Shown piece by piece: positions 34,400 to 43,762 of a stretch of DNA of 64,000 nucleotides. The notes under the pieces are model-generated. The model was not told the origin of the DNA, did not search any database, and worked only from the letters and a program-made list of their open reading frames with translations. The position numbers and the translations under genes are program-made. Each line of letters begins with the position of its first letter. The first letter of the stretch is position 1. Source of the stretch: an uncultured Aquimarina sp. (GTDB taxonomy: Bacteria > Bacteroidota > Bacteroidia > Flavobacteriales > Flavobacteriaceae); contig CANMWA010000001.1 of the NCBI GenBank assembly GCA_947501475.1, positions 124,001 to 188,000 on the forward strand, written 5' to 3'.

Positions 34400-36235
34400 A
34401 TGCTTAAAAAGATTTTATTTATTTATGTATTCGGGATTGTTTGTGCAACAGCGCAAAACAACACTTCCTATTGGCAGCAACATGTGGATTATACCATGAA
34501 TGTGGATATGAATGTTGAAAATTTTCAATATCAGGGAACACAAGAGGTAATCTATACAAACAATTCGCCAGATACATTACATCAGGTTTTTTATCATTTA
34601 TATTTTAATGCTTTTCAGCCTGGTAGCGAGATGGATATTCGCTCTCTTAATCTGCCTGATCCCGATCCTAGAGTGGGTACCAGAATAAGTAGACTTTCTC
34701 CTGAAGAAATTGGTTATTTAAAGGTGTCTTCATTAACACAAAATGGAAAACCTATTTCATCTCGAGTAGCGGGTACTGTTCTTGAGGTTGTTCTGGGCAC
34801 ACCTATTGCTCCTGGAGAAAAGGCAACTTTTGCAATGAGTTTCAACGGGCAGGTTCCAGTACAAATTCGAAGATCTGGACGCAATAATAAAGAAGGTGTT
34901 GCTTTGTCGGTGACGCAATGGTATCCAAAAATGGCAGAGTATGATTTCGAAGGCTGGCATACTAGCCCATATATAGCCAGAGAATTTCATGGAGTCTGGG
35001 GTAATTATGATGTAACTATAAACATCGATAAAAAGTATGTTCTTGGCGGTACCGGATACCTACAAAACCCGCAAGAGATAGGGCATGGATATGAGACCGA
35101 AGGAAAAGAAGTTAAGAGGGCAAAAAAAGGAAAAACGCTATCGTGGCACTTTAAAGCCCCTAACGTGCATGATTTTGCATGGGCAGCAGATCCAGAATAC
35201 CTACACGATACTGTAAAGGTGCCCAACGGCCCTACGTTGCATTTTTTATATAAAAATAACGCAGAAATTATCGATAACTGGAAAGATTTGCAACCAAAGT
35301 CTGTAGAGTTAATGAATTATTTTAGCGAAAAGATAGGTAAATATCCTTATGATCAATACTCTATAATACAAGGAGGAGATGGCGGTATGGAATATGCCAT
35401 GTGTACATTGATTACTGGAGAACGAAATTTTGGTAGCCTAGTTGGTGTAACTGCTCACGAAATGGCGCACTCATGGTTTCAGCAAATTCTTGCAACGAAC
35501 GAATCTAAACACGAATGGATGGACGAAGGGTTTACCAGTTATATTTCTACATTAGCGATGAATGAAGTGATGAAACAAAACAACCCCAACTCACTTAGGG
35601 GGGTATATAAGGGTTATTATCAACTAGCAATTTCTGGTATAGAACAACCCCAAGCCACACAGGCAGATCGATATTCGCATAATGCTGCTTATGGGGCCTC
35701 GGCGTATTCTAAAGGAGCTGTTTTTCTTTCTCAATTAGGATATGTGATAGGAGAAGATAATCTTGCCAAAACAATCAAAAGGTATTTTGACGAATGGAAG
35801 TTTAAACACCCCACTCCCAATGATTTTAAAAGAGTGGCAGAAAAAGTATCAGGAATTCAATTAGACTGGTATTTAACCGACTGGACGCAAACCACCAACA
35901 CGATCGATTATGGGATCAAAGAGGTGGTCGATAACAAAAATACAACCAAAATTATCTTAGAACGAATCGGATTAATGCCTATGCCTATAGACATATATGT
36001 AGAATATACTGATAGCACAATAGAATCATTTTATATTCCTTTACAAATGATGCGGGGCGAAAAAGAAAACCCAATCCCATCAATGAAGAGAACAGTTTTA
36101 CCAGATTGGCCATGGACCAATCCCAACTATTCTTTAGACCTTTCTAAACCCAAATCAGAGATAAAATCAATAGGGATTGATATTACCAATACAATGGCAG
36201 ACGTAAACCCAAGCAATAATGGATACTCAAAATAA
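34400..36235 (+). CDS. M1 family metallopeptidase, exported
   Basis: The start is taken at MLKKILFIYVFG, which gives a signal peptide ending ATAQ (611 aa). The zinc site HEMAH is at 353-357 with the third ligand E376 in WMDEGF, and the upstream exopeptidase motif appears as QGGDGGMEYAM (a GxMEN variant with Tyr for Asn). The C-terminus (FKHPTPNDFKRVAE, LDWYLTDWTQT) is typical. It is a periplasmic or surface aminopeptidase, in tandem with the S8 protease and followed by a terminator. Confidence 0.92.
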   Translation: MLKKILFIYVFGIVCATAQNNTSYWQQHVDYTMNVDMNVENFQYQGTQEVIYTNNSPDTLHQVFYHLYFNAFQPGSEMDIRSLNLPDPDPRVGTRISRLSPEEIGYLKVSSLTQNGKPISSRVAGTVLEVVLGTPIAPGEKATFAMSFNGQVPVQIRRSGRNNKEGVALSVTQWYPKMAEYDFEGWHTSPYIAREFHGVWGNYDVTINIDKKYVLGGTGYLQNPQEIGHGYETEGKEVKRAKKGKTLSWHFKAPNVHDFAWAADPEYLHDTVKVPNGPTLHFLYKNNAEIIDNWKDLQPKSVELMNYFSEKIGKYPYDQYSIIQGGDGGMEYAMCTLITGERNFGSLVGVTAHEMAHSWFQQILATNESKHEWMDEGFTSYISTLAMNEVMKQNNPNSLRGVYKGYYQLAISGIEQPQATQADRYSHNAAYGASAYSKGAVFLSQLGYVIGEDNLAKTIKRYFDEWKFKHPTPNDFKRVAEKVSGIQLDWYLTDWTQTTNTIDYGIKEVVDNKNTTKIILERIGLMPMPIDIYVEYTDSTIESFYIPLQMMRGEKENPIPSMKRTVLPDWPWTNPNYSLDLSKPKSEIKSIGIDITNTMADVNPSNNGYSK

Positions 36236-36265
36236 TTTTTAAAGAAAAAAGAAGTGTTATCTTTT

Positions 36266-36299
36266 AATCCGGTATTATAATTTATAATACCGGATTTTT
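36266..36299 (+). terminator. Terminator after the M1 peptidase
   Basis: AATCCGGTATTATAA (36266-36280) and TTATAATACCGGATT (36282-36296) form a perfect 15-bp stem with a minimal loop and T tract. Confidence 0.88.
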
Positions 36300-36342
36300 G
36301 TACCTAATTAATTATAAATTTTATCACTACGTGTGTTGCTAA

Positions 36343-36720
36343 ATGAAAGCTGGTTCTAATAAAATAGAAAAACTAAAGAGTAAAAAAGAAATAGAATTGC
36401 TTTTTTCTGAGGGGAAATCTATTTCTAAATACCCTATTCGCTTAGTGTATAGAAAAACAACTTTTGAAGAAAAAAGTGCTATTAAGGCTGGTGTTTCTGT
36501 AAGCAAAAGAAATTTTAAAAACGCTGTAGATCGCAATCGTATAAAGCGTTTATTGCGTGAAAGTTATAGAAAAAATAAGTATATTGTACCCAACACTACT
36601 CATCAGTTCTCTTTTATGTTTTTATATTCAGGAAAAGAAATGCCTGACTATTTCTTGGTTGAATCAAAAATAAAAGGAATATTACAAAAATTTGTTGCAC
36701 ACGAGATAGACTCAAAATAA
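36343..36720 (+). CDS. rnpA: Ribonuclease P protein component RnpA
   Basis: RnpA is the protein subunit of RNase P, which trims tRNA 5' ends. The 125-aa product has the family hallmark NAVDRNRIKRLLRESYR and an N-terminal IEKLKSKKEIELLFSEGK. rpmH and dnaA, its common neighbours in other phyla, are absent. The stop codon overlaps the start of the S41 peptidase gene (TAATG), so the two are coupled. Confidence 0.95.
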   Translation: MKAGSNKIEKLKSKKEIELLFSEGKSISKYPIRLVYRKTTFEEKSAIKAGVSVSKRNFKNAVDRNRIKRLLRESYRKNKYIVPNTTHQFSFMFLYSGKEMPDYFLVESKIKGILQKFVAHEIDSK

Positions 36721-38351
36721 TGTATGTCATGAAGAAAAGAATTATCTACCCAGTATTAGCTATTGTCGTATTATTATCAACAGTAAGTTTTAAATCTGAT
36801 TTCTTTGAGATTGCCAAACAGATTGAAATCTTCACCACAATGTTTAAAGAGTTAAACATGAACTACGTTGATGAGACCAATCCTGCAGAACTTATGGACA
36901 CTGCCATTAAGGCTATGCTAGAAGATTTGGATCCTTATACAAAATATTGGAACGAACAAGATGTAGAGGCATCAAAAATACGAAATGCAGGAGAGTACAC
37001 TGGTATTGGTGCTTCTGTTAAAACCATAAAAGACAAAATTATTATTATTGAACCCTATAAAGGATATCCTGCAGATAAAGCGGGTCTTAAAGCGGGTGAT
37101 GAAATTATACAGATTGGAGACGTAAAGGTCTTAGATTTTAAAGACGATGCAGGAGAGCTTCTTAAAGGAGCTAGCGGAACCAAGGTTGATATTTCTTATA
37201 AAAGACAAGGAGAAATAAAAAAAACTGTACTTACACGAGAAGAAATTGAGGTAGATGCTGTTCCTTTTTATACATTATTAGATGATAATACTGGTTATAT
37301 CGTCTTATCTAAATTTAATAATAAAGCATCTTCAGAAACTATTGATGCTTTAAAGGCTCTTAAAGCAAAGGGTGCTGATAAATTAATACTGGATCTTAGA
37401 GGTAATCCTGGTGGTCTATTAAGTGAAGCAATTAATGTTACTAATATTTTTGTTCCTAAGGGAGAATTAATTACCACCACCAAGTCTATTGTAAAAAAAT
37501 ATAACAAAGAATATACTACAAAACGCCAACCGATTGATACACAAATCCCTTTGGTGGTATTGGTAAATGGGCGAAGCGCATCGGCTAGTGAAATTGTAGC
37601 TGGGGGGATTCAAGATTTGGATAGAGGAGTTGTTATAGGGGCCAGAAGTTTTGGAAAAGGACTGGTACAACGCCCAAAGAAATTAACATATGGAACACAA
37701 TTAAAAATTACAATCTCAAGATATTATACGCCTAGCGGAAGATGCATACAGGCACTCGATTATTGGAATCGAGACAAGGATAATAATGCTGTGCGAATAG
37801 ATGAACAAGATTTTAAGGCGTTTAAAACCAAAAACGGAAGAACAGTATTTGATGGAGGAGGAATACAGCCTGATATCGAAATGGAAACCTCTAAATTTAG
37901 TAAAATTACAACAGCGCTTTTAAGGTCTGATGCAATTTTTGGATACGGTACCAAATTTTTCTATTCGCATCAATTAAAATCTGCTGAAGACTTTAAGTTT
38001 ACCGACAGTGATTATGAAGACTTCAAAAAGTTTGTAAGACAAGGGGATTATAATTTTGAAACTGAAACCGAAAGGTCATTTAAGAAGTCATTAAATATAG
38101 CAAAAAGAGAGAAGCTTGACAAAGATATTGAATCCTCATATAATAGCTTAATTGCATCTATAAACGCTTCTAAACAAGTTGCTTTGGATACTTATAAAGC
38201 AGAAATCGTTAATTTACTTACCGATGAGATTATTAAGCGCTATTTTTATAGAGAAGGGTTGTATAACTATTATGTGAAAAATAATCCAGAGGTTGCTAAA
38301 AGCCAAGAGATTTTAAGTAATAAAAATAAGTATAGCGAAATTTTAAAATAA
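36720..38351 (+). CDS. S41 family C-terminal processing protease (CtpA-like)
   Basis: The 543-aa product has an N-terminal hydrophobic segment (YPVLAIVVLLSTVSF), a PDZ domain near 95-180 (YTGIGASVKTIKDK, GYPADKAGLKAGDEI) and the S41 core with LDLRGNPGG, NGRSASASEIVAGG and ARSFGKGLVQ (Ser/Lys dyad region). A helical tail follows. It is a periplasmic processing protease anchored in the inner membrane. An alternative start is the ATG at 36729; the first one overlaps the rnpA stop. Confidence 0.93.
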   Translation: MYVMKKRIIYPVLAIVVLLSTVSFKSDFFEIAKQIEIFTTMFKELNMNYVDETNPAELMDTAIKAMLEDLDPYTKYWNEQDVEASKIRNAGEYTGIGASVKTIKDKIIIIEPYKGYPADKAGLKAGDEIIQIGDVKVLDFKDDAGELLKGASGTKVDISYKRQGEIKKTVLTREEIEVDAVPFYTLLDDNTGYIVLSKFNNKASSETIDALKALKAKGADKLILDLRGNPGGLLSEAINVTNIFVPKGELITTTKSIVKKYNKEYTTKRQPIDTQIPLVVLVNGRSASASEIVAGGIQDLDRGVVIGARSFGKGLVQRPKKLTYGTQLKITISRYYTPSGRCIQALDYWNRDKDNNAVRIDEQDFKAFKTKNGRTVFDGGGIQPDIEMETSKFSKITTALLRSDAIFGYGTKFFYSHQLKSAEDFKFTDSDYEDFKKFVRQGDYNFETETERSFKKSLNIAKREKLDKDIESSYNSLIASINASKQVALDTYKAEIVNLLTDEIIKRYFYREGLYNYYVKNNPEVAKSQEILSNKNKYSEILK

Positions 38352-38353
38352 GC

Positions 38354-38391
38354 AAAACTACACAGGTTTTGAAAACCTGTGTAGTTTTTTT
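38354..38391. terminator. Palindromic bidirectional terminator with REP-like core
   Basis: AAAACTACACAGGTTTT (38354-38370) and AAAACCTGTGTAGTTTT (38372-38388) are perfect 17-bp arms around a single G, with T and A runs for both strands. It separates convergent genes ending at 38351 and 38390. Its ACAGGTTTTGAAAACCTGT core recalls the CACAGGT/ACCTGTG core of the palindromes near 20 kb. Confidence 0.85.
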
Positions 38392-38836
38392 AAGATTTTA
38401 CCATTCCAATATGTGGAATTCCATCCTCTAGGTACTCCTCTCCTATCTGTTTGAACCCATGAGACTCATAAAATCGTTTTAGATAGGTCTGTGCAGAAAT
38501 TTTGATTGTATTTGTTTTAAAAAAAACTTCAATGGCCTTGATGCTTTCTTTAATCAAATCATGACCACACCCATATTTTCTTTCTTTTTCAGACACCACT
38601 ACTCTACCAATGCTTGCGTTTTCAAAATAATCCCCTGTATCAAATAATCTGGTGTATGCCACAACTTCATCATTTTTATACCCAATCACATGCAGTGCCT
38701 TTTGGTCTTTGTTATCGATATCTTGATAAACACAATCTTGCTCAACAACAAACACCTGTGCTCGTAAGCGCAAAATTTTATATAACCCTATAACCGAAAG
38801 CTCATCAAATCGTTTTACTTCAAAATTTATTTCCAT
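38390..38836 (-). CDS. elaA: ElaA-like GNAT acetyltransferase
   Basis: The 148-aa protein matches ElaA: LRAQVFVVEQDCVYQDIDNKD near the N-terminus, IGRVVVSEKERKYGCGHDLI (acetyl-CoA loop) and the C-terminal YLKRFYESHGF. The substrate is unknown. It is the last gene of an rpiB-CDF-elaA operon, 5 bp downstream of the CDF gene. Confidence 0.9.
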   Translation of the reverse strand: MEINFEVKRFDELSVIGLYKILRLRAQVFVVEQDCVYQDIDNKDQKALHVIGYKNDEVVAYTRLFDTGDYFENASIGRVVVSEKERKYGCGHDLIKESIKAIEVFFKTNTIKISAQTYLKRFYESHGFKQIGEEYLEDGIPHIGMVKS

Positions 38837-38841
38837 ATGCT

Positions 38842-39759
38842 TTAGTCTTGTACAATAATGTCTTTATTATCTTTTTTTCCGTATTCTGGCTGTAAAGTTA
38901 CATGGTTAATCCTAAATTTTTCAAGCAACATGTCTTCAATCTCATGTAGAATTTCTCCAAATTCTGTAATCTTAATATTATCTTCAAAATCAATGTGGGC
39001 TTCTAGGTGTGTTTCTTGTTCATTTAATTGCCAAACGTGCACATGGTGTATGCTTTTTACTTTTGGTAATTTATTAATAATACCAACAATTTCTTTTACT
39101 TGCGTTGGGTCTGGAGTATATAACATTAGGATTTTGAATGATTTTTTTAATAAATCATAACCAACTATAATAAGGTATACGGCTATTGTAAATGTTAAAA
39201 CACTGTCTATCCAAAATATTTTATAAAATCGCATTAATAGTCCCCCCACTAAGACTGCTATCGAAGCCATTAAATCTGTAATAAGATGAAGATATGCTGA
39301 TCTCATGTTCATATTCACCTTGCTGTTTTTTCGCATTAGCAAAACACTTAATCCATTACCTAAAATAGCAACTACTGAAAGTAAAATTACAATACGAGCA
39401 CTTATTTCTTGTGGGTTTTGAAGTCTTTCGATAGCTTCAAAAACAAGAATAATTGCAATAATAACAAGTGTTGCAGCATTAATAAACGCTGCCATGATTT
39501 CTGCTCTTTTAAAACCAAAAGTTCTTTTGATTGAGGCTTCTTTTTTTGCCAATCGATTAGCAAAGTAACTTACAATCAAAGACAGTACATCACTAAAGTT
39601 GTGTAGTGCATCTGACAATAAAGAAAGGCTGCCCGACACTACCCCCCCAATTATTTGAGCGATAGTTATGCCTATATTTAAAAAGATAGAAAACAATAAA
39701 TTACGCCCAGTAAGTTTTTGATGACTGTGTGAATGGTTATGGGCGTGATTATGAGCCAT
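38842..39759 (-). CDS. Cation diffusion facilitator (CDF) metal efflux protein
   Basis: The 305-aa inner-membrane protein has a His-rich N-terminus (MAHNHAHNHSHSHQ), six predicted helices with the metal-site sequence LLSDALHNFSDVLSL in TM2 and LHLITDLMASIAVL in TM5, and a C-terminal cytosolic domain (HHVHVWQLNEQETHLEAHI). This is the CzcD/ZnT branch, probably exporting Zn2+, Cd2+ or Co2+. It sits in an operon 3 bp after rpiB. Confidence 0.93.
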   Translation of the reverse strand: MAHNHAHNHSHSHQKLTGRNLLFSIFLNIGITIAQIIGGVVSGSLSLLSDALHNFSDVLSLIVSYFANRLAKKEASIKRTFGFKRAEIMAAFINAATLVIIAIILVFEAIERLQNPQEISARIVILLSVVAILGNGLSVLLMRKNSKVNMNMRSAYLHLITDLMASIAVLVGGLLMRFYKIFWIDSVLTFTIAVYLIIVGYDLLKKSFKILMLYTPDPTQVKEIVGIINKLPKVKSIHHVHVWQLNEQETHLEAHIDFEDNIKITEFGEILHEIEDMLLEKFRINHVTLQPEYGKKDNKDIIVQD

Positions 39760-39762
39760 ACA

Positions 39763-40197
39763 TTAAATACACATTGGTATTTTATTAATTCTATTTTGAT
39801 GACGGCCTCCTTCAAATTCTGTACTTAAAAACGTCTTTATCATCTCTACTGCTTGGGGTAATGAGGTAAACCTTGCGGGAATACATATAATATTTGCATT
39901 ATTATGTAATCTTGTTAACGTTGTAATTTCTTTTGTCCAACATAATCCTGCTCGAACATTTTTATATTTATTAGCAGTCATAGCTACACCGTTTCCGCTT
40001 CCACAAATCAAAATACCATAATCTACATTTTTATCTTCTACATCTTTTGCTACAGGGTGAACAAAATCTGGATAATCTACACTACTATCCTCATTAGTAC
40101 CATAATTACTAATTTCTATACCTTTAGATTTTAAATACTCTATAATTGCAAACTTGTATTCTGTTCCTGCGTGATCGTTACCGATAGCTATTTTCAT
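39763..40197 (-). CDS. rpiB: Ribose-5-phosphate isomerase B
   Basis: RpiB interconverts ribose 5-phosphate and ribulose 5-phosphate. The 144-aa product shows IAIGNDHAGTEYK at the N-terminus, the catalytic-site region GILICGSGNGVAMTANK and RAGLCWTKEITTLTRLHNNANI. It leads the operon with the CDF and elaA genes and has a consensus promoter upstream. Confidence 0.96.
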   Translation of the reverse strand: MKIAIGNDHAGTEYKFAIIEYLKSKGIEISNYGTNEDSSVDYPDFVHPVAKDVEDKNVDYGILICGSGNGVAMTANKYKNVRAGLCWTKEITTLTRLHNNANIICIPARFTSLPQAVEMIKTFLSTEFEGGRHQNRINKIPMCI

Positions 40198-40223
40198 CTT
40201 TATATCTTAATTGTGTTATAAAA

Positions 40224-40258
40224 CAAAGATAATTCAATCCAAAAAAGTAACCCTCAAA
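40224..40258 (-). promoter_or_regulatory. Promoter of the rpiB operon
   Basis: On the minus strand TTTG (40255-40258), a 23-bp spacer and TATCTTTG (40224-40231) fit the consensus. The leader to the rpiB start is about 20 nt. Confidence 0.6.
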
Positions 40259-40323
40259 ATATCAATAATTTAACCCTTGATTACCTAAATGTTAATAACT
40301 CACTAGCTCTGGTTAACATTGTA

Positions 40324-40332
40324 TGTGGATAA
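40324..40332 (-). other. DnaA box, perfect consensus
   Basis: TGTGGATAA on the plus strand is the reverse complement of TTATCCACA. A second near-box lies at 40644-40652 and a further one-mismatch form (TGTGGATTA) lies at 40760-40768 inside the adjacent DUF2007 gene. Confidence 0.5.
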
Positions 40333-40744
40333 ACAGTTCTTAAGTATCTGGAAGTTTTTTTGGTGGTTTAAGTTTTTATTAGAATACAATCTTATTTAGA
40401 TGAAATCAAAATATTAAAACCTGTTTTTTTAGATAAGTTTTGAGATATTAAATTCATGTTATAAACTTTCAAATAGCTATTAAAGTATTAAAATTATAAT
40501 GTGTTTACTATCTATTAACAGTTGTTAATTAGTTTTTGCTTCAAGAACAATTTCAAGCAATTACAATATTAATATGTTGTTCATATGTTGATGAAAATTC
40601 ATGCTAACTTAAAAAACAAATTTATAACATAAAAGTTATACCGCTATCCACACTACATCATAATCATCATTATTAATTTTAAATTTTAAAAAAAGAAAAA
40701 GATAATATTAATATATGTTGAAAACTATAATTTGATATTGAAAA

Positions 40745-40984
40745 TTATACTATTCTTAAATGTGGATTAGTCTTTAAATTGTCTATAATTTGTAGTACTC
40801 TTTGTTTGTCTTTTTTGTGAACCTTAAGGTTTATACCACCTAGGGCATTTGAGTAGAATGGAAAAACGCCAACCATAGTTTCATTTTCAAAAAAATAAGT
40901 AATACGTTCTTTATCTAAGAGTAGTTTTAATATTGCGTACTCATATGGATAGGTATATGTTTTTATAGTAATAAAATCTTTCAT
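40745..40984 (-). CDS. DUF2007 family protein
   Basis: The 79-aa product matches DUF2007 (ferredoxin-like small domain): TIKTYTYPYEYAILKLLLDK, the F/Y-rich middle and NALGGINLKVHKKDKQRV. The family is annotated as a putative signal-transducing protein, with no proven role. It is monocistronic next to the AT-rich gap. Confidence 0.85.
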   Translation of the reverse strand: MKDFITIKTYTYPYEYAILKLLLDKERITYFFENETMVGVFPFYSNALGGINLKVHKKDKQRVLQIIDNLKTNPHLRIV

Positions 40985-41090
40985 GTAATTTGTCCCTATA
41001 ACAGTTTACTTAAATATACAAAATATGAGGTAAAGTGATATTAAAAAGAAAAACATTTGATGAGATGAAAATAATAAACCTTTATAAATG

Positions 41091-41270
41091 TTAGTTTATT
41101 TGTACAGCTTCTCTATCGTACTTTTTCGAACTATTTATTTCAGATTCTTGTAATATTTCATTTTTCTGATTTATAGTTTTATTGATGTATAATGTAAAAG
41201 AATATATACCTAATAAAAATATTAGAATAAATAATAAAATGATTTTGTGTATTTTTTTGATTTTACTCAT
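41091..41270 (-). CDS. Small single-pass membrane protein, 59 aa, hypothetical
   Basis: Reading the minus strand from ATG at 41268-41270 to TAA at 41091-41093 gives a 59-aa product. It has a basic N-terminus (MSKIKKIHK), one hydrophobic helix (about residues 10-29, IILLFILIFLLGIYSF) and a polar tail rich in N, E, K and Q. The composition is that of a genuine membrane microprotein, and the frame explains most of an otherwise empty gap between DUF2007 and rnr. No family is recognised and no consensus promoter is visible. Confidence 0.5.
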   Translation of the reverse strand: MSKIKKIHKIILLFILIFLLGIYSFTLYINKTINQKNEILQESEINSSKKYDREAVQIN

Positions 41271-41508
41271 AATTAGTAATATAAGTCATGAATAAACAGT
41301 AGTCCTATATGGAATAAAATTAAATAAATTTTAAGATAAAAAGATTCGTTTGTTTAATTTTTTTGGTCGTAAGTTGCTGATTTACTGATAATGTAATTTA
41401 TAGAGATTAAACGAACATCTTATTACTTGATTAATAAAACTTTAAACTTAAAATTATAAATGTTAAAAGATAAACAGTACTTTTATCAGATATAACAAAT
41501 TGATATTA

Positions 41509-43707
41509 ATGAAAAGAAAGAGTAGTAGAAGAAAAAAATCTCCACAAATAGAGAATATCACCCAAGGAATACTCAAAATACTAAAATCCGAACCTAATAA
41601 AACATTCAATTATAAGCAAATTGCTTCAAAATTTGGAGTAAATGATGCAAGTAGCAGAAATCAAATTATAAAAAAATTATCTCAATTAGCAGCAAAGAAA
41701 GAAATTGAAGAAATTGAACGAGGTAAATTTAAAATTATACCCAATGTAAATACATATACTGGAATTCTAGATATTACTTCGAAAGGAAGTGGATATGTTG
41801 TGGTAGAAGATTTAGAAGAAGATGTATTTATCCCTAATAACAATCTAAACAAGGCATTACATGGAGATAAAGTTGAGGTATACATTTACCGCAGAAAAAG
41901 ACGAGGAAAAAGCGAAGGAGAGATTTCAAGGATTATTACACGCAAAAGAGAAGAATTTGTAGGTGTCATAGAGATCCAAAAAAATTATGCATTTGTAAAT
42001 ATGCAAGATCCAAAAATGTATACAGATGTATTTGTTCCTAAAAATAAAATAGGTGATGCTGAAGATGGAGATAAAGTATTAGTAAAACTAGAAGATTGGC
42101 CAGAAAATGCAGATTCACCTTTTGGTAAAATAGTTAAAGTGCTTGGTAAACCAGGAGAACATAATACCGAAATCCATGCAATACTAGCACAGTATGGTTT
42201 GCCTTATGAATTTCCTGAAGAAGTAGAGAATTTTGCGAATAATTTAGATACCAGTATACAAGAATCTGAAGTAAAAAATCGACGAGATATGCGTAAAACA
42301 CTTACGTTTACTATCGATCCAAAAGATGCTAAAGATTTTGATGATGCATTATCGTTTCATGTGTTAGATAATGGTAATTATGAAATTGGAATTCATATAG
42401 CAGATGTATCACACTATGTGACTCCAGGAACAATACTTGATGACGAAGCATATGAGAGAGCAACATCAGTATATCTTGTTGATAGAGTAGTACCGATGTT
42501 ACCAGAAGTCTTATCTAATAATGCTTGTTCATTACGCCCAAATGAAGAAAAATATACCTTTTCTGCTGTATTTGAATTAAATAATAAAGCAGAGATAAAA
42601 AATCAATGGTTTGGAAGAACAGCAACCTATTCTGATGCACGTTTTGCATATGAAGAAGCACAGCATATTATAGAAACCAAAGAAAATACTATACCAGCCG
42701 AGATTTCTATTACAGGAAAAACGTATAAAGCTGATCAAAAAATAGCAGATGCAGTACTTAAATTAGATGAATTAGCAAAAATCATGCGTAGTAATCGTAT
42801 GGGACAAGGAGCTATATCTTTTGATAAAGTTGAAGTAAAATTTAATCTAAACGAAAACAGTGAACCCGTAGGAGTGTTTTTTAAGACCTCTAAAGACGCA
42901 AATAAACTTATTGAGGAGTTTATGTTACTTGCTAATAAAAAGGTTGCAGAATTCATAGGAAAACAAAACCCTAAAAAAACATTTGTATATCGTACTCATG
43001 ATGAACCCAATGATGAGAAATTAGCTGCCTTACAAAATATCATAGGTAGGTTTGGATATAAATTAGACCTAAGAGATCGTAAAACTACAACCAAATCGTT
43101 AAACGGTTTATTAAAAGACGTTCAAGGAAAAAAAGAACAAAACCTTGTAGATACGCTAGCAATACGTAGTATGAGTAAAGCAGAATATACAACACATAAT
43201 ATAGGACATTATGGACTGGCTTTTGATTATTATTCTCATTTTACATCTCCGATTAGAAGGTACCCAGATGTAATGGCTCATCGATTATTACAACACTACT
43301 TGGATCAAGGAAAATCAGTTGCAGAAGACGAGTACGAAGAAAAATGTAACCACAGTAGTAGTATGGAAAATCTTGCCGCAAGTGCAGAAAGAGATTCTAT
43401 TAAATTTATGCAGATAAAATTCATGAAAGATCATGAAGATGAACAATTCTTGGGAGTAATTTCTGGAGTTACAGAGTGGGGGATTTATGTAGAAATTATC
43501 AGCAATAAATGCGAGGGAATGATTCGTCTTAGAGACATGAGTGATGATCACTATGTTTTTGATCAAGATGAATATGCTGTTATTGGCCAAAATTCTAAAA
43601 AATCATACCAATTAGGAGCTGAAGTATATGTAAAAGTAAAAAATGCAGATCTTATAAAGCGTCATCTAGATTTTTCGTTACTAGGAAGTAAAGAAGAGAT
43701 GGAATAA
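41509..43707 (+). CDS. rnr: Ribonuclease R
   Basis: RNase R is a processive 3'-5' exoribonuclease that degrades structured RNA. The start is placed at MKRKSSRRKKS (ATG 41509) rather than the upstream TTG, giving 732 aa. The N-terminal winged-helix and cold-shock domains precede the RNB catalytic domain with the metal-binding DPKDAKDFDDALSF and the typical HYGLAFDYYSHFTSPIRRYPD; a C-terminal S1 domain ends the protein (FLGVISGVTEWGIYVE). Confidence 0.96.
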   Translation: MKRKSSRRKKSPQIENITQGILKILKSEPNKTFNYKQIASKFGVNDASSRNQIIKKLSQLAAKKEIEEIERGKFKIIPNVNTYTGILDITSKGSGYVVVEDLEEDVFIPNNNLNKALHGDKVEVYIYRRKRRGKSEGEISRIITRKREEFVGVIEIQKNYAFVNMQDPKMYTDVFVPKNKIGDAEDGDKVLVKLEDWPENADSPFGKIVKVLGKPGEHNTEIHAILAQYGLPYEFPEEVENFANNLDTSIQESEVKNRRDMRKTLTFTIDPKDAKDFDDALSFHVLDNGNYEIGIHIADVSHYVTPGTILDDEAYERATSVYLVDRVVPMLPEVLSNNACSLRPNEEKYTFSAVFELNNKAEIKNQWFGRTATYSDARFAYEEAQHIIETKENTIPAEISITGKTYKADQKIADAVLKLDELAKIMRSNRMGQGAISFDKVEVKFNLNENSEPVGVFFKTSKDANKLIEEFMLLANKKVAEFIGKQNPKKTFVYRTHDEPNDEKLAALQNIIGRFGYKLDLRDRKTTTKSLNGLLKDVQGKKEQNLVDTLAIRSMSKAEYTTHNIGHYGLAFDYYSHFTSPIRRYPDVMAHRLLQHYLDQGKSVAEDEYEEKCNHSSSMENLAASAERDSIKFMQIKFMKDHEDEQFLGVISGVTEWGIYVEIISNKCEGMIRLRDMSDDHYVFDQDEYAVIGQNSKKSYQLGAEVYVKVKNADLIKRHLDFSLLGSKEEME

Positions 43708-43762
43708 TTATTGATGAATATCGTTTATTAATATAAAGTTTTTAACCTTTAAAGATAATACG

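Larger units (their letters stand above)
40198..40744. other. AT-rich 547-bp intergenic region with DnaA-type box; candidate origin
   Basis: No ORF is seen. The stretch is very AT-rich and contains a perfect DnaA box (TGTGGATAA at 40324-40332), a one-mismatch box (CTATCCACA at 40644-40652) and a 16-bp palindrome (ATTAACA-GT-TGTTAAT at 40514-40529), besides the rpiB promoter at its left end. Four parS sites lie 15-17 kb to the right. dnaA itself is not in the window. Replication origin function is only a possibility. Confidence 0.35.

Noticed and set aside
40870..40890. Third copy of the ATAGTTTCATTTT motif in the DUF2007 gene
   Set aside because: Only about 13 bases match, it lies inside coding sequence and lacks the rest of the 36-bp module; likely chance.
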